Shown here: one piece after another, positions 49,537-57,969 of the stretch
How the letters are laid out: each line of letters starts with the position of its first letter
How positions within the stretch are numbered: position 1 is the stretch's first letter
Assembly (NCBI GenBank): GCA_027623325.1
Contig: JAQBXY010000018.1
Coordinates: forward strand, 1 to 64,000
Origin: Gemmatimonadota bacterium
GTDB lineage: Bacteria > Gemmatimonadota > Gemmatimonadetes > Longimicrobiales > Gaopeijiaceae
Direction: 5' to 3'
DNA: 64,000 nucleotides
Translations under genes and position numbers: made by a program
The notes under the pieces: generated by a model
Told to the model about the DNA's origin: nothing
What the model saw: only the letters and a program-made list of their open reading frames with translations
Database searches by the model: none

Positions 49537-52223
49537 CGCCGTGCCTCGACGTGCTCGAGGCTCGGTACCGGCCTCGGTTCCGTCGACCCGGCCTTGCTCG
49601 CGACCGGAAGCGTGAACATTCCGGAGCTGGCGGTCACCCGCGCCAGGGCGCGGTCCAGGATGGTCGCGCTGCGTATCGCCTGCCAGGCCGCACGGGCTCC
49701 GATACCCACGATGGCGAGCGTGGAGACGAACAGTGTGACCGAGAGGTCGTAGATGAACACGGACGCGCTCGCGCCGCCGGCGACCACGACGGCGAGCGTC
49801 GCGCCTCGCAGGGTACCCATGAAGCTCGGGCGCAGGCGGGTTCGCGTCCGCAGGAGGCACGCCCCGTTCTCGTGCTCCTCCACGACACTCCGCAGGTGCA
49901 GCCATCCCCACTTCCCGACTGCCACGCTCAGGTCTCGGTCGGGGTGCCATCCCTCGTCGACCTCCACGACCTGAGCGGGCCGTGCTGCTCGCAGCGACCC
50001 GACCAGCTCCGTCAGGAGGGAGGCCGGCGAAACCCACCGCTCACTCCAGAACGAGCGCTCCATGCCCTTCAGCGTCACCAGCCGCGCGGAAGCCACGAAG
50101 TCGCGGAGTGTCGGCCTCGGGGGCTTCCACGGGTGCCCCGTCATGTGCCGAGCCGCGACCGCGTGCCGTGCGGATTGGCCGCGCAGCCAGCCCCTCAGCC
50201 GAGCCAGAGGTTGGAGCAGGTGAAGCCAGGCGATCAGCATCCGATACCGGAAGCGGCTCCGGCGCACCGAGAGGCTGCCGATCCGGGGAAGGCCATCCAG
50301 GTTGGAGCGCCAGGCGCACTGGAGGCATCGAGCGAGCGTGGCAGCTCCGCCGAGCGACCCGGCGATCAGAGGAAGCCACGCCGCGTCCATGCCCGCCAGG
50401 GGACCCCAGAAGCCGATGTTGAACAGGACGAAGGACAGTGCCATCCACGCGGGCGAGTGCGGCAGGTAACGCCACCCGTGCCCAATCGCGCTGTAGATCG
50501 ACGGAAACGCCGCGGTGCCCCAGACCCCGGTATTGACCCGCCGCTCGGCGGAGGAGCGCAGGAAGGGGAGGGGGCTGTATACGCTGCCACGCCAGCTCAG
50601 TCGACCGCCGAGGAACTTCTCCGGGTGATGCGCGTCGAGCCACGCCTCCCCCTCGCCGTACCCGACCTGCTGTCGCCAGTACGCGCGGACGCTCGAGCGA
50701 TGATGGTGCCAGACCAGCCCCGCTGGTGCGAAGCCGATCTTCAGCTTCCTGGCGTGGAGGCGCCAACAGATGTCGACGTCGTCGCCGGCACGCGTGTACA
50801 CGGGATTGAAGCCGTCGATCTCGATGAGCGCGTCCTTCCTGAACGCCATGTTGCAGCCCGGGACATGCTCGGCGATGCGGTCGTCGAGCATGACGTGGGT
50901 CGGCGCACCGGGAGCGCGAGCTACACACTGGGCCACCCACGGGTCGTCGTTCGGGACGACGTTCGGACCACCGACACCGACGACATCGGAAGTGAGCAGC
51001 GGTTGGACGAGGTACGTCAGCCAGTCCGGATCGACGCGCACGTCGGCGTCCGTGTACGCGACGATCTCCCCCGTCGCCGCGGCGAGGCCGGTGTTTCGCG
51101 CTGCGCTCAAGCCGCCGTTCTCCACGTTGATGACGCGGACGCCCGGGTATCGACTCGCGATGTCGCCGGTGCCGTCGCGCGAACCGTCGTTGACGACGAT
51201 CACTTCGACGTCAGGGTACCTGAGCCGCTCGAGCGACGTCAGGCAATCGGCGATGGTGTCGGCCGCGTCGTATGCGCAGACCACCACGGAGACCCTGGGC
51301 CACCGGGCCGCCTCGCTCGCCGGGAAGGGGGCGTCCCGCAGGACTCGCTCGACCGCGGCGAGTGCGGGCTTCGGCTGCCGGTTGCTGTCCACCAGGCCGA
51401 AGGCCCAGTCGTCGACCGCCGTGCCACCCCGCCACCACTCGTCTGTCCAGGAGAACACGACCGCACCGCACGCGCCCTCGTCGAACGCGGCGCGCACGTG
51501 CGTGGCGGTGATGAGCGCCTGGTCCTCCGGGCCTTCTCTGATGCTGTCGGCGCCGGCTTCGGCGAGGAGCAGCGGGCGCGGACCCGCGAGGTGTTGCAGG
51601 CGGGCGAGGTACCCGCGGAGATCACGCTCTTCGTGGAGGTAGACGTTGTAGGCGAAGACGTCGAATACGTCGAGATCCAGGTGCTCGGTCGGCGGGAAAT
51701 TCGCGTACGTCAACAAGCTGTGTGTGGCGCTCGACTTCACCTCGTGGTAGAGGTCCGCAAGGAACCGGTCGATCCGTTTATGACCGTGCCACCGCACGAT
51801 ACCCGCGGGAATCTCGTTTCCCAGCACGAAGAGGAGCGCAGCGGGGTGCGTCGCGATCCTGCACACCGTCTCGACTGCGTCGCGTCGTATGCGGCGTGTG
51901 AGCGCCCGATCGTCGAGGAACGGGATGTGCTGCGGCCACGCGAGTCCGACCATGAGGCGCAGATCGTGCCGCAGCGCCGCGTCGAGGACGGCGGGAGGCG
52001 GAGGCGTATACGTACGCACCGTATTGAATCCCACGGCTGCCATGCCCGCGAAGTCCTGCTCGACGCGTTCTGCGGAAGGGAAGTGTGCGCCCGACGCGTC
52101 CGGTGCGAAGGTGCCGTACGTGACCCCTTTGACGAGGAAGCGCCGCCCCTCGACCTCCAGGAACTTTCCCTCGACTCGCGGTCCACGCTCCCCGCGTCCG
52201 CCCGGCTCATTGCGCGCGTTCAT
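49533..52223 (-). CDS. Glycoside-hydrolase domain fused to GT2 glycosyltransferase with membrane C-terminus
   Basis: The 896-residue protein has two enzymes in one chain. Residues ~15-295 are a clan-A TIM-barrel glycoside hydrolase related to GH2/GH5, with RFLVKGVTYGTFAPDASGAH, ALLFVLGNEIPAG (acid/base Glu) and RPLLLAEAGADS (nucleophile Glu). Residues ~310-560 are a GT-A/GT2 domain with RVSVVVCAYDAADTIADCLT, VIVVNDGSRDGTG, the DxD in IVAYTDADVRVD, GCNMAFRKDA and DDVDICWRLHA. Several hydrophobic segments follow (~610-660, ~810-860), so it is membrane-bound. No N-terminal signal is seen. Confidence 0.85.
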   Translation of the reverse strand: MNARNEPGGRGERGPRVEGKFLEVEGRRFLVKGVTYGTFAPDASGAHFPSAERVEQDFAGMAAVGFNTVRTYTPPPPAVLDAALRHDLRLMVGLAWPQHIPFLDDRALTRRIRRDAVETVCRIATHPAALLFVLGNEIPAGIVRWHGHKRIDRFLADLYHEVKSSATHSLLTYANFPPTEHLDLDVFDVFAYNVYLHEERDLRGYLARLQHLAGPRPLLLAEAGADSIREGPEDQALITATHVRAAFDEGACGAVVFSWTDEWWRGGTAVDDWAFGLVDSNRQPKPALAAVERVLRDAPFPASEAARWPRVSVVVCAYDAADTIADCLTSLERLRYPDVEVIVVNDGSRDGTGDIASRYPGVRVINVENGGLSAARNTGLAAATGEIVAYTDADVRVDPDWLTYLVQPLLTSDVVGVGGPNVVPNDDPWVAQCVARAPGAPTHVMLDDRIAEHVPGCNMAFRKDALIEIDGFNPVYTRAGDDVDICWRLHARKLKIGFAPAGLVWHHHRSSVRAYWRQQVGYGEGEAWLDAHHPEKFLGGRLSWRGSVYSPLPFLRSSAERRVNTGVWGTAAFPSIYSAIGHGWRYLPHSPAWMALSFVLFNIGFWGPLAGMDAAWLPLIAGSLGGAATLARCLQCAWRSNLDGLPRIGSLSVRRSRFRYRMLIAWLHLLQPLARLRGWLRGQSARHAVAARHMTGHPWKPPRPTLRDFVASARLVTLKGMERSFWSERWVSPASLLTELVGSLRAARPAQVVEVDEGWHPDRDLSVAVGKWGWLHLRSVVEEHENGACLLRTRTRLRPSFMGTLRGATLAVVVAGGASASVFIYDLSVTLFVSTLAIVGIGARAAWQAIRSATILDRALARVTASSGMFTLPVASKAGSTEPRPVPSLEHVEARR

Positions 52224-52236
52224 GGGGTGCCCGCCC

Positions 52237-53364
52237 TCAATCGGCCGGGACGCCCTGCGAGATCATGTCCATCAGCCAGTGGCCAGAGCGGTCCACCTTG
52301 GCTCGGACGTATCGGATGTTGTGTCGGTTGACCCCACCGTAGATCGGCATCCGCCCCACGACCTCGATGCCGCCAGCCTCCACGGCCCCCACCTTCTGGG
52401 GGTTGTTCGTGAGGAGCTCGACCCGAGCGATGCCGAGGTTACGGAGGATCTCCACGGCCGTGTCATAGCTTCGCTCGTCGGCGCCGAACCCAAGCACTCC
52501 GTCGGCGTCCACGGTATCGAGCCCGGCCTCCTGCAGCCGGTAGGCGCGCATCTTGTTGCCCAGGCCGATCCCACGCCCCTCCTGAGCCAGGTACACGAGT
52601 ACCCCGCCGCCCACTTCCTTGAAGTATTCGAGGCTCCCTCGAAGTTGCTCCCCGCAGTCGCAGCGCATGCTGCCGAAGAGGTCTCCCGTGAGGCATGCCG
52701 AGTGGATCCGAACCGGAACCGGGTCGGGCCAGCTTTCGCGCGGGTCGATCAGAACGGCTACGTGCTCGAGGAAGCCACCTCCCTCCCGGAAGAACACGAA
52801 GCGCGCGTGCTCCGCGCCCGCGAGCGGCACTGCCGCCTCGGTCACGCTCGTGATCTCGATCCCGGACCGCGCCACCGTGTGCTCGACTTCTTCGCTGGAG
52901 ACGTCCAGAACCCTTCCGTCGTCGATCCACTGTTTGAGTACGGGCTGTTCCCGGTCCACTTCCACGGCCACGAGAGCCGGGAGGAGGTGTCCGAGTCGTG
53001 TGAGGGCGATGCCCGCCGACGCTGAGCGGGTGGCCGGACGCGCGCCCGAGAGGAGGGCGGGTCTCGACCTGGCCGTCCGCGGGTCGGTGGCCAGTTCCAG
53101 GACCGTGTCGGGGGTCTCGTCCGCGTCGAGCGTGAGGCAGAGATCCACCCCGTCTTCGTGCGGATCGAGCCCCATCACGCGCCCCCGATGCGCCGTCACC
53201 ACGAGCCGGATCGGCCCACCGAGAGAGCGGAGCTGATCCAGGCTCTCCGCGTCGAGCGCCTCGACCGCCGCAGCGAGCGTCCAGGTGTCACCGCTCACGT
53301 CGGTGACGCAGAGGATGCGACCCTGCTTGAGCTCGAAGACTCCTCGTTCCGTTTTGCGCGACAT
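52237..53364 (-). CDS. GTP cyclohydrolase II (RibA-type) with a degenerate N-terminal extension
   Basis: Opens the GTP purine ring to a 2,5-diamino-6-ribosylamino-pyrimidinone phosphate. In the 375-residue product the catalytic domain starts near residue 185. HSACLTGDLF then GSMRCDCGEQ give zinc Cys224, Cys235 and Cys237; VLVYLAQEGRGIGLGNKMRA and ADERSYDTAVEILRNLG follow, then LLTNNPQKVGAVEAGG. The Tyr of KMRAY (Tyr275), equivalent to E. coli RibA Tyr105, is kept. The first ~180 residues loosely resemble a decayed DHBP-synthase domain. Lies at the upstream end of the leftward operon; the only such gene in this window. Confidence 0.9.
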   Translation of the reverse strand: MSRKTERGVFELKQGRILCVTDVSGDTWTLAAAVEALDAESLDQLRSLGGPIRLVVTAHRGRVMGLDPHEDGVDLCLTLDADETPDTVLELATDPRTARSRPALLSGARPATRSASAGIALTRLGHLLPALVAVEVDREQPVLKQWIDDGRVLDVSSEEVEHTVARSGIEITSVTEAAVPLAGAEHARFVFFREGGGFLEHVAVLIDPRESWPDPVPVRIHSACLTGDLFGSMRCDCGEQLRGSLEYFKEVGGGVLVYLAQEGRGIGLGNKMRAYRLQEAGLDTVDADGVLGFGADERSYDTAVEILRNLGIARVELLTNNPQKVGAVEAGGIEVVGRMPIYGGVNRHNIRYVRAKVDRSGHWLMDMISQGVPAD

Positions 53365-53509
53365 TCCGGTCGGTAGTATCGTCGGCCCGGTAGCCTCACG
53401 ACCGGGCGTCACGGGACGGCCAGCCACTTCGGCTCGTCGTCCCCGACCGGTTCACGGACTGGCGCTAAACGAGCGCCCGCGGGCCTCTGGCCAATGAGGT
53501 ACTTAGAGG

Positions 53510-55105
53510 ATGCTCAGGCTCGTGGCCGCATGGGTGGTTGTCAATGGGCTGCTCATGACGCCCCGATGGGTGTCTGCGGCCGTTATCGAAGGCCCTACCG
53601 TGCCGTGGCTTTCCCTCGAAGCAGCGCTCATCGTCGGCGGAATGGCTCTTCTTCCGCCGAGGCGTTGGAGCCGGATCCTGGCCCGGGGCGTGGCTGTGAG
53701 CGTGGTCCTGTTGGCCACAGCCGCTCTCGCCGACCTCGTATTCCGGGTCAGCCTCGGTCGCTCGCTCAACCTCTCCGTGGACCTCTACCTGCTCGAGTCC
53801 GTCTACCGCCTCGCGGTCGGGAACGTCGGCTTCCTGCGGGCGGTGCTGGGAATCGGAGCCATTGCGGTCCTCATGACGGGCTCGGTCCTGGCGACCGCCT
53901 GGCTACTCGAGCCGCGGGAGGCCGCAGACGAGCGACGACGGCGGGACGTCCCGAGACTCGCGGTGGCGATGATCGCGTGCGCATCGCTGCTCGGGCTCAT
54001 CGGAATGCTCGTGGACGCCGTCGGACACCGATTCGTGACCCCATCGGCCTCGCTGTTGTCCGAACAGGCGGCGCTGTGGGGGGCAACGCGTGGCGAGCGG
54101 GCGTCTTTCGCGGCCGATCTGCGGGCGCAGCCCAGCGGCTTCGCGGATCTCCCCGGACTGTTCTCTGCGCTCAAGGGGCGAAACGTCGTCGTGGCGTACA
54201 TCGAATCCTATGGGATGGCGGCGCTGGAGGACCCCGACTTCGCGGCTGTCGTCGGTCCGCGCCTGCGGGCGGCTCGAGCCCGCCTCGATACCGTCGGCTT
54301 CCATCTCGCGACCGGCAGGTTCACGTCTCCCACCGTGGGTGGGCAGTCCTGGTACGCGCACGGGACGGTCCTCAGCGGACTCTGGCTCGAGAATCAGATC
54401 CGTTACGAGCTCCTGCTCGCGAGCGAGCATGAGACTCTGGTGGACGACTTCCGTCACGCGGGATACCGCACCGCGACCGTCATGCCCGCCATCACGACGA
54501 CCTGGCCCGCGGCGATCCGCCTCGGCTACGACGACGTCTTCACGGCACAGAACATCCCCTACGCCGGGCCGCCGATGTACTGGGTGACGATGCCCGATCA
54601 GTTCACGTGGTCGTTCGTGGAGGGCGTGTTGAACGAGGCGACCGGACCGCATTTCGTCGAGGTGGGGATGGTCAGCAGTCACGCCCCATGGACGCCTGTC
54701 TTACCGATCCTCGATTGGGAGGCTCTTGGGGACGGAACGGTCTTCGAGCCTTACCGCCGGGTCGGAACCCCTCCCGAGGAGATCTGGTGGGACGTCGATG
54801 TCCTGCGGGATGCGTACGCGATGTCGCTCGACTACTCCATTCAGGCGATGGCTGAATTCGCCGAGAAGTTACTGGGCGACGGGACGCTTCTGATCGTGAT
54901 CGGGGACCACCAGGCGGCTCCCTGGGTGACCGGGGCGAGCGGCTCCGATGTTCCGGTGCACGTCATTGCCCGCGACCCCGTTCTGCTGGAGCCCTTCCTG
55001 GATTGGGGCTTTGGCGAGGGGGCGTTCCCGGACCCGCAGAGCGCTGTTCGGCGCCTGTCTGAATTCCGGCGGTGGTTCGTCGAGGCGTTCAGCGGGACGG
55101 GGTGA
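53510..55105 (+). CDS. LtaS/sulfatase-fold membrane phosphotransferase-like protein
   Basis: The 531-residue protein has four or five N-terminal helices (residues ~1-165, for example ALIVGGMALLPP, VAVSVVLLATAALADLVFRV, AVLMTGSVLATAWLL). A periplasmic alkaline-phosphatase-superfamily domain follows with the metal Glu in NVVVAYIESYGM, TVGGQSWYAHGTVLSG (nucleophile Thr/Ser region), EVGMVSSHAPWTP and LLIVIGDHQAAPWV (Asp-His metal ligands). LtaS and OpgB relatives transfer phosphoglycerol. It is divergent from the GTP cyclohydrolase gene and may modify the exported glycan. Confidence 0.82.
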   Translation: MLRLVAAWVVVNGLLMTPRWVSAAVIEGPTVPWLSLEAALIVGGMALLPPRRWSRILARGVAVSVVLLATAALADLVFRVSLGRSLNLSVDLYLLESVYRLAVGNVGFLRAVLGIGAIAVLMTGSVLATAWLLEPREAADERRRRDVPRLAVAMIACASLLGLIGMLVDAVGHRFVTPSASLLSEQAALWGATRGERASFAADLRAQPSGFADLPGLFSALKGRNVVVAYIESYGMAALEDPDFAAVVGPRLRAARARLDTVGFHLATGRFTSPTVGGQSWYAHGTVLSGLWLENQIRYELLLASEHETLVDDFRHAGYRTATVMPAITTTWPAAIRLGYDDVFTAQNIPYAGPPMYWVTMPDQFTWSFVEGVLNEATGPHFVEVGMVSSHAPWTPVLPILDWEALGDGTVFEPYRRVGTPPEEIWWDVDVLRDAYAMSLDYSIQAMAEFAEKLLGDGTLLIVIGDHQAAPWVTGASGSDVPVHVIARDPVLLEPFLDWGFGEGAFPDPQSAVRRLSEFRRWFVEAFSGTG

Positions 55106-56185
55106 GATGGTAGGGATAGGAAATCCAAACGCCCTCCTAGAACGGAAAGGCAAGGGTAGGGCGGGGGTTGCAGGCTGTGCAAGCAACCGGGGATGGGGTG
55201 AGGGAGAGGAGACCGGGGAGCTGGGGGTGCCGTCGTTGACCGAACGGACGGGGCGTGGAAATCGCCACTCGCCGATTTCCCAAAAGGGCCTCTGTTTTAC
55301 CTATCCCCTGCAACGCGGGCGTTTTTTTTGCGCTGCATTTGAGATAGGCACAACATCGTCCCCGTGCGATGGAGAGTCCCATGACCACGCCTTCACAAAA
55401 AACATGGACCCATCCCGTCCTTGCATTTTTTGCCATCGCCTATGCGTCGTCGCGGGGGATGCTTCTGCCTTTTGTGCTGCTCGGCGGCGATTGGGGCTCA
55501 GCGGCGTCGTTGCCTGTTGGCGTGCGGTTTACTGGCATGGTGGCGTCAACGAGAACGCGGCCCAGCAACAAATTTGTGAGTCGTCGAGGGCGTGGTGGCG
55601 ATTTCAAATGCTCACCAAATCCGGGTTACCGACGAGCCCCAGCCACGTGCAGAAACGTTGCACATGCAGAAACCAGGCGCGTCCAGCAACTAGCCGCTTG
55701 GGTTCAACCGCCCTGCGAGAGCCCGCTCAATGCTGAGCAACGAGACCTCACCCGTCCGCACCAAGTGGGGCAGCTCGTCGCTCACATCTACCACCGTCGA
55801 CCACACCTGGCCACCCATCGGGCAGCCTACTTGGACTGAGGGACGCTGGGGGAGCCCCATGTAGTGTCGCGTCAACGTCCAAGAGCGATTGTCGGTTCGC
55901 CAGCAGCGGTCTTTCGTTGCCCCTGATCCTTTCGGCGGATTGCCAAGGTGTGGTCTCAACGGGCGCTCGGCGTGCCACCCGCCTGGGCGCATGGTGAAGC
56001 TCCTTGCGGGTGCGTGGGGCGGGTACACCGGCCAGCACGCAGGTCGGCCGGGTGCATCGAACCGTGGAAAATACCCCGTGAGTCGTTCCTGCGTAGCTCC
56101 CGGGTGGAGTTGCGACCCTCGGACAGTGAACCTATGAATTCGTCCACCGCAGACCTTCGCGAAGACCACCCAATCGAGCCAACAA
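55106..56185. other. Low-coding junction region with decayed gene pieces
   Basis: Apart from the CPBP stub at 55381-55545, this 1.08 kb has no convincing gene. It contains an inverted repeat GGTTGC/GCAACC near 55167-55190 and a weak stem with T-run (AACG-CGGG-CGTTTTTTTT, near 55312-55330). It also has locally A/T-richer patches unlike the flanks. A reverse frame ending at 55690 reads SVQVGCPMGGQVWSTVVDVS near its end but has no identifiable start or family. Confidence 0.5.
55381..55545 (+). pseudogene. N-terminal stub of a CPBP-type membrane protease
   Basis: ATG 55381 opens MTTPSQKTWTHPVLAFFAIA, then YASSRGMLLPFVLLGGDW, which resembles the first membrane helix of CPBP (CAAX-protease-like) intramembrane metalloproteases (HPVLAFFAIAYAISW-type). 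After ~50 residues the frame turns into non-membrane, Arg-rich sequence, and the EExxR and HxxxN motifs are missing. It is judged a decayed gene start. Confidence 0.5.
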
Positions 56186-57550
56186 ATGCGACGATACATG
56201 GCCACCCTCTGCTTCCTCCTGCTGGGCACTGCGACCGCGCCGGTGGCCGGCCAGTCCGGGAACGCTCCGCTGCGGAACGGGGAGGTTCGTCTCACCTACC
56301 TGGGGAACGCCGGCTGGGAGATCACCGACGGAAGGACCGTGGTCCTGGTCGATCCATTCCTGACCCAGTTCGCCCGCTGGCCCGCGGCCGGCGCGCCGCC
56401 GGCGCGCGTGGTGGGGCCCGATTCACTCTACCATCCCGATACGACCCGGATCGACCGCCATATCCAGCGCGCCGACTACATCCTGGTCACCCACGGCCAC
56501 TCCGACCACGCCCTCGACGCGCCGTACATCGCCCGCCGCACCGGTGCGGCGATCATCGGCACCGAGACGATCGCCAACCTGGCGCGCGCCTCCAATGTGC
56601 CGGAGGCATCCCTGATCACCGCGATCGGCGGCGAGGACTACGACTTCGAGACCTTCTCGGTGCGCGTCATCCCGAGCATCCACAGCGCGCTGGATGACAA
56701 GCGCTACTTCAGCAACGGCCGCGGTATCGCGGGAACCGCGCCGAGGGGCCTCCGGGCCCCCCTGCGGCGGGTGGACTACCAGGAGGGCGGCAGTCTGGCC
56801 TACCTGGTGCGGATCGGCGGGCACGAGATCCTGGTCATGGGGTCGATGAACTTCCTTGAGCGGGAGATGGAGGGACTGCGGCCGGACATTGCCCTGGTGG
56901 GATCCAACAGCCAGCGGCTCGAGATCTTCGACTTCACCGGCCGGCTCATGCGGGCCCTGGGACACCCGGCGCTGGTGATGCCCACGCATGGGGATTCGTA
57001 TGGCGACCCGAATCCGTCACCGGCGGTGGTTGCGGACCGGGAGCTGTTTCGCCGGGAGGTTCTGGCCGCCTCGCCGGGGAGTCGCTTCCACCAGCCGGTC
57101 TGGTTCGAGCCGATCGTGGTGCCGGCTCGAGTGAACGGGGGCGCTGGGGCCGGGGCAGACCGGCGGGTCATCAATCCACCGGGGATCTCGCCACTCGTCC
57201 CCGCGTACTCGGTGGCCATCCGCGACGGCGACATGGTGTTCGTGTCCGGCATGACCGGGTTTGTCCCGGGCTCGCAGGAAATCATCGGGGGCGGGATCAC
57301 TGCGCAGACGCGGCAGACCCTCCAGAACATCAGGACCTCCGTGGAGGCGGCCGGCGCCCGAATGACGGACGTAGGGGAGTGCACGGTCTACCTCAGGGAC
57401 ATGGCCGATTACGCCGCCATGAACGCCGTCTACCTTGAGTTCTTCCCGGTCGATCCCCCCGCGCGGGCCACCTTGGCCGTCACCGCCTTCCCGCGGCCGG
57501 CAGCGCTGGTGGAGATCAAGTGCAGCGCGCGGGTTCGGGTGGGACGGTAG
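56186..57550 (+). CDS. Exported metallo-beta-lactamase-fold domain fused to RidA (YjgF) domain
   Basis: The 454-residue protein has a signal peptide (LCFLLLGTATAPVAGQSG). Residues ~30-310 are an MBL fold of the UlaG-like type: VRLTYLGNAGWEITDGRTVV, ILVTHGHSDHALDAPYIA (His/Asp zinc ligands), RVIPSIHSALDD, ILVMGSMNFLEREMEG and VMPTHGDSYG. Residues ~325-454 are a RidA domain: YSVAIRDGDMVFVSGMTGFV, QTRQTLQNIRTSVEAAGARM and PPARATLAVTAF with the catalytic Arg, ending in EIKCSARV. RidA normally hydrolyses reactive imines in the cytosol; here it would be exported. Confidence 0.88.
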   Translation: MRRYMATLCFLLLGTATAPVAGQSGNAPLRNGEVRLTYLGNAGWEITDGRTVVLVDPFLTQFARWPAAGAPPARVVGPDSLYHPDTTRIDRHIQRADYILVTHGHSDHALDAPYIARRTGAAIIGTETIANLARASNVPEASLITAIGGEDYDFETFSVRVIPSIHSALDDKRYFSNGRGIAGTAPRGLRAPLRRVDYQEGGSLAYLVRIGGHEILVMGSMNFLEREMEGLRPDIALVGSNSQRLEIFDFTGRLMRALGHPALVMPTHGDSYGDPNPSPAVVADRELFRREVLAASPGSRFHQPVWFEPIVVPARVNGGAGAGADRRVINPPGISPLVPAYSVAIRDGDMVFVSGMTGFVPGSQEIIGGGITAQTRQTLQNIRTSVEAAGARMTDVGECTVYLRDMADYAAMNAVYLEFFPVDPPARATLAVTAFPRPAALVEIKCSARVRVGR

Positions 57551-57582
57551 TGGGGAAGGGAAGCGGGCCGGGTGGCTGCCTC

Positions 57583-57740
57583 ATGAGGAGGCGCCTGGGG
57601 ATGGTACTCTCCCTCTTCGCGACGGTCCCGCTGACCGCGGGTGCCAGGCGGTGAGCGAGCGGCAGGTCGAGGTGACGCGCGTCGAAGGCATCGTGTTCGA
57701 GGATCGCAACGGGGACGGACAGCGCCAGTCAGGGGTGGCT
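57583..57740 (+). pseudogene. Frameshifted 5-prime fragment of an exported calcineurin-like phosphoesterase
   Basis: ATG 57583 gives a signal-peptide-like start (RRRLGMVLSLFATVPLTAGA) that stops at 57652. In the next frame GTG 57651 continues SERQVEVTRVEGIVFEDRNG, then DGQRQSG. The RGxVFxDxNGxGxRDxGE pattern is the N-terminal SdrB-like domain of many secreted phosphoesterases. A one-base shift and early loss of the rest make it a pseudogene. Confidence 0.5.
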
Positions 57741-57910
57741 CTCCGCTGTCCGTTGAGGGCCGTGATGAGCCGAATCCGGAGAAGCTGCCCACCGCATACT
57801 CTGAGGTCGTGTCGAATGCGTACTTCGACCTGCTCGGGATCCCGACTATCCAGGGACGGGTCTTCGACACCCGTGACGCGGCGGACGCGAGCGCTGTGGC
57901 GGTTTCTCCC
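57741..57910 (+). pseudogene. Internal fragment of a MacB/ADOP-type ABC permease
   Basis: The frame reads EPNPEKLPTAYSEVVSNAYF, DLLGIPTIQGRVFDTRDAAD and ASAVAVS. This is the periplasmic core of ADOP-type FtsX permeases (VSPGYF..MGIP.L.GR.F...D). Neither end of the gene is present. It joins the phosphoesterase fragment almost directly, so the two were brought together by deletion. Confidence 0.55.
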
Positions 57911-57969
57911 CGGCTCTGCCTCGTCACCTCGTACCCCATCCCACCTCGCTTCCAGCCACGAAAGGCCCT

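Noticed and set aside
49437-52331. Long forward reading frame (964 codons) across the GH-GT2 gene
   Set aside because: It is antisense to a gene with clear catalytic motifs and overlapping starts; its translation is rich in Arg/Pro/Gly with no domain pattern, typical of GC-rich shadow frames.
55690-56295. Reverse frame overlapping the MBL-RidA start
   Set aside because: Most of it is antisense to a well-supported gene; the only protein-like part (near 55690-55850) has no identifiable family or start, so it is mentioned only as part of the junction region.
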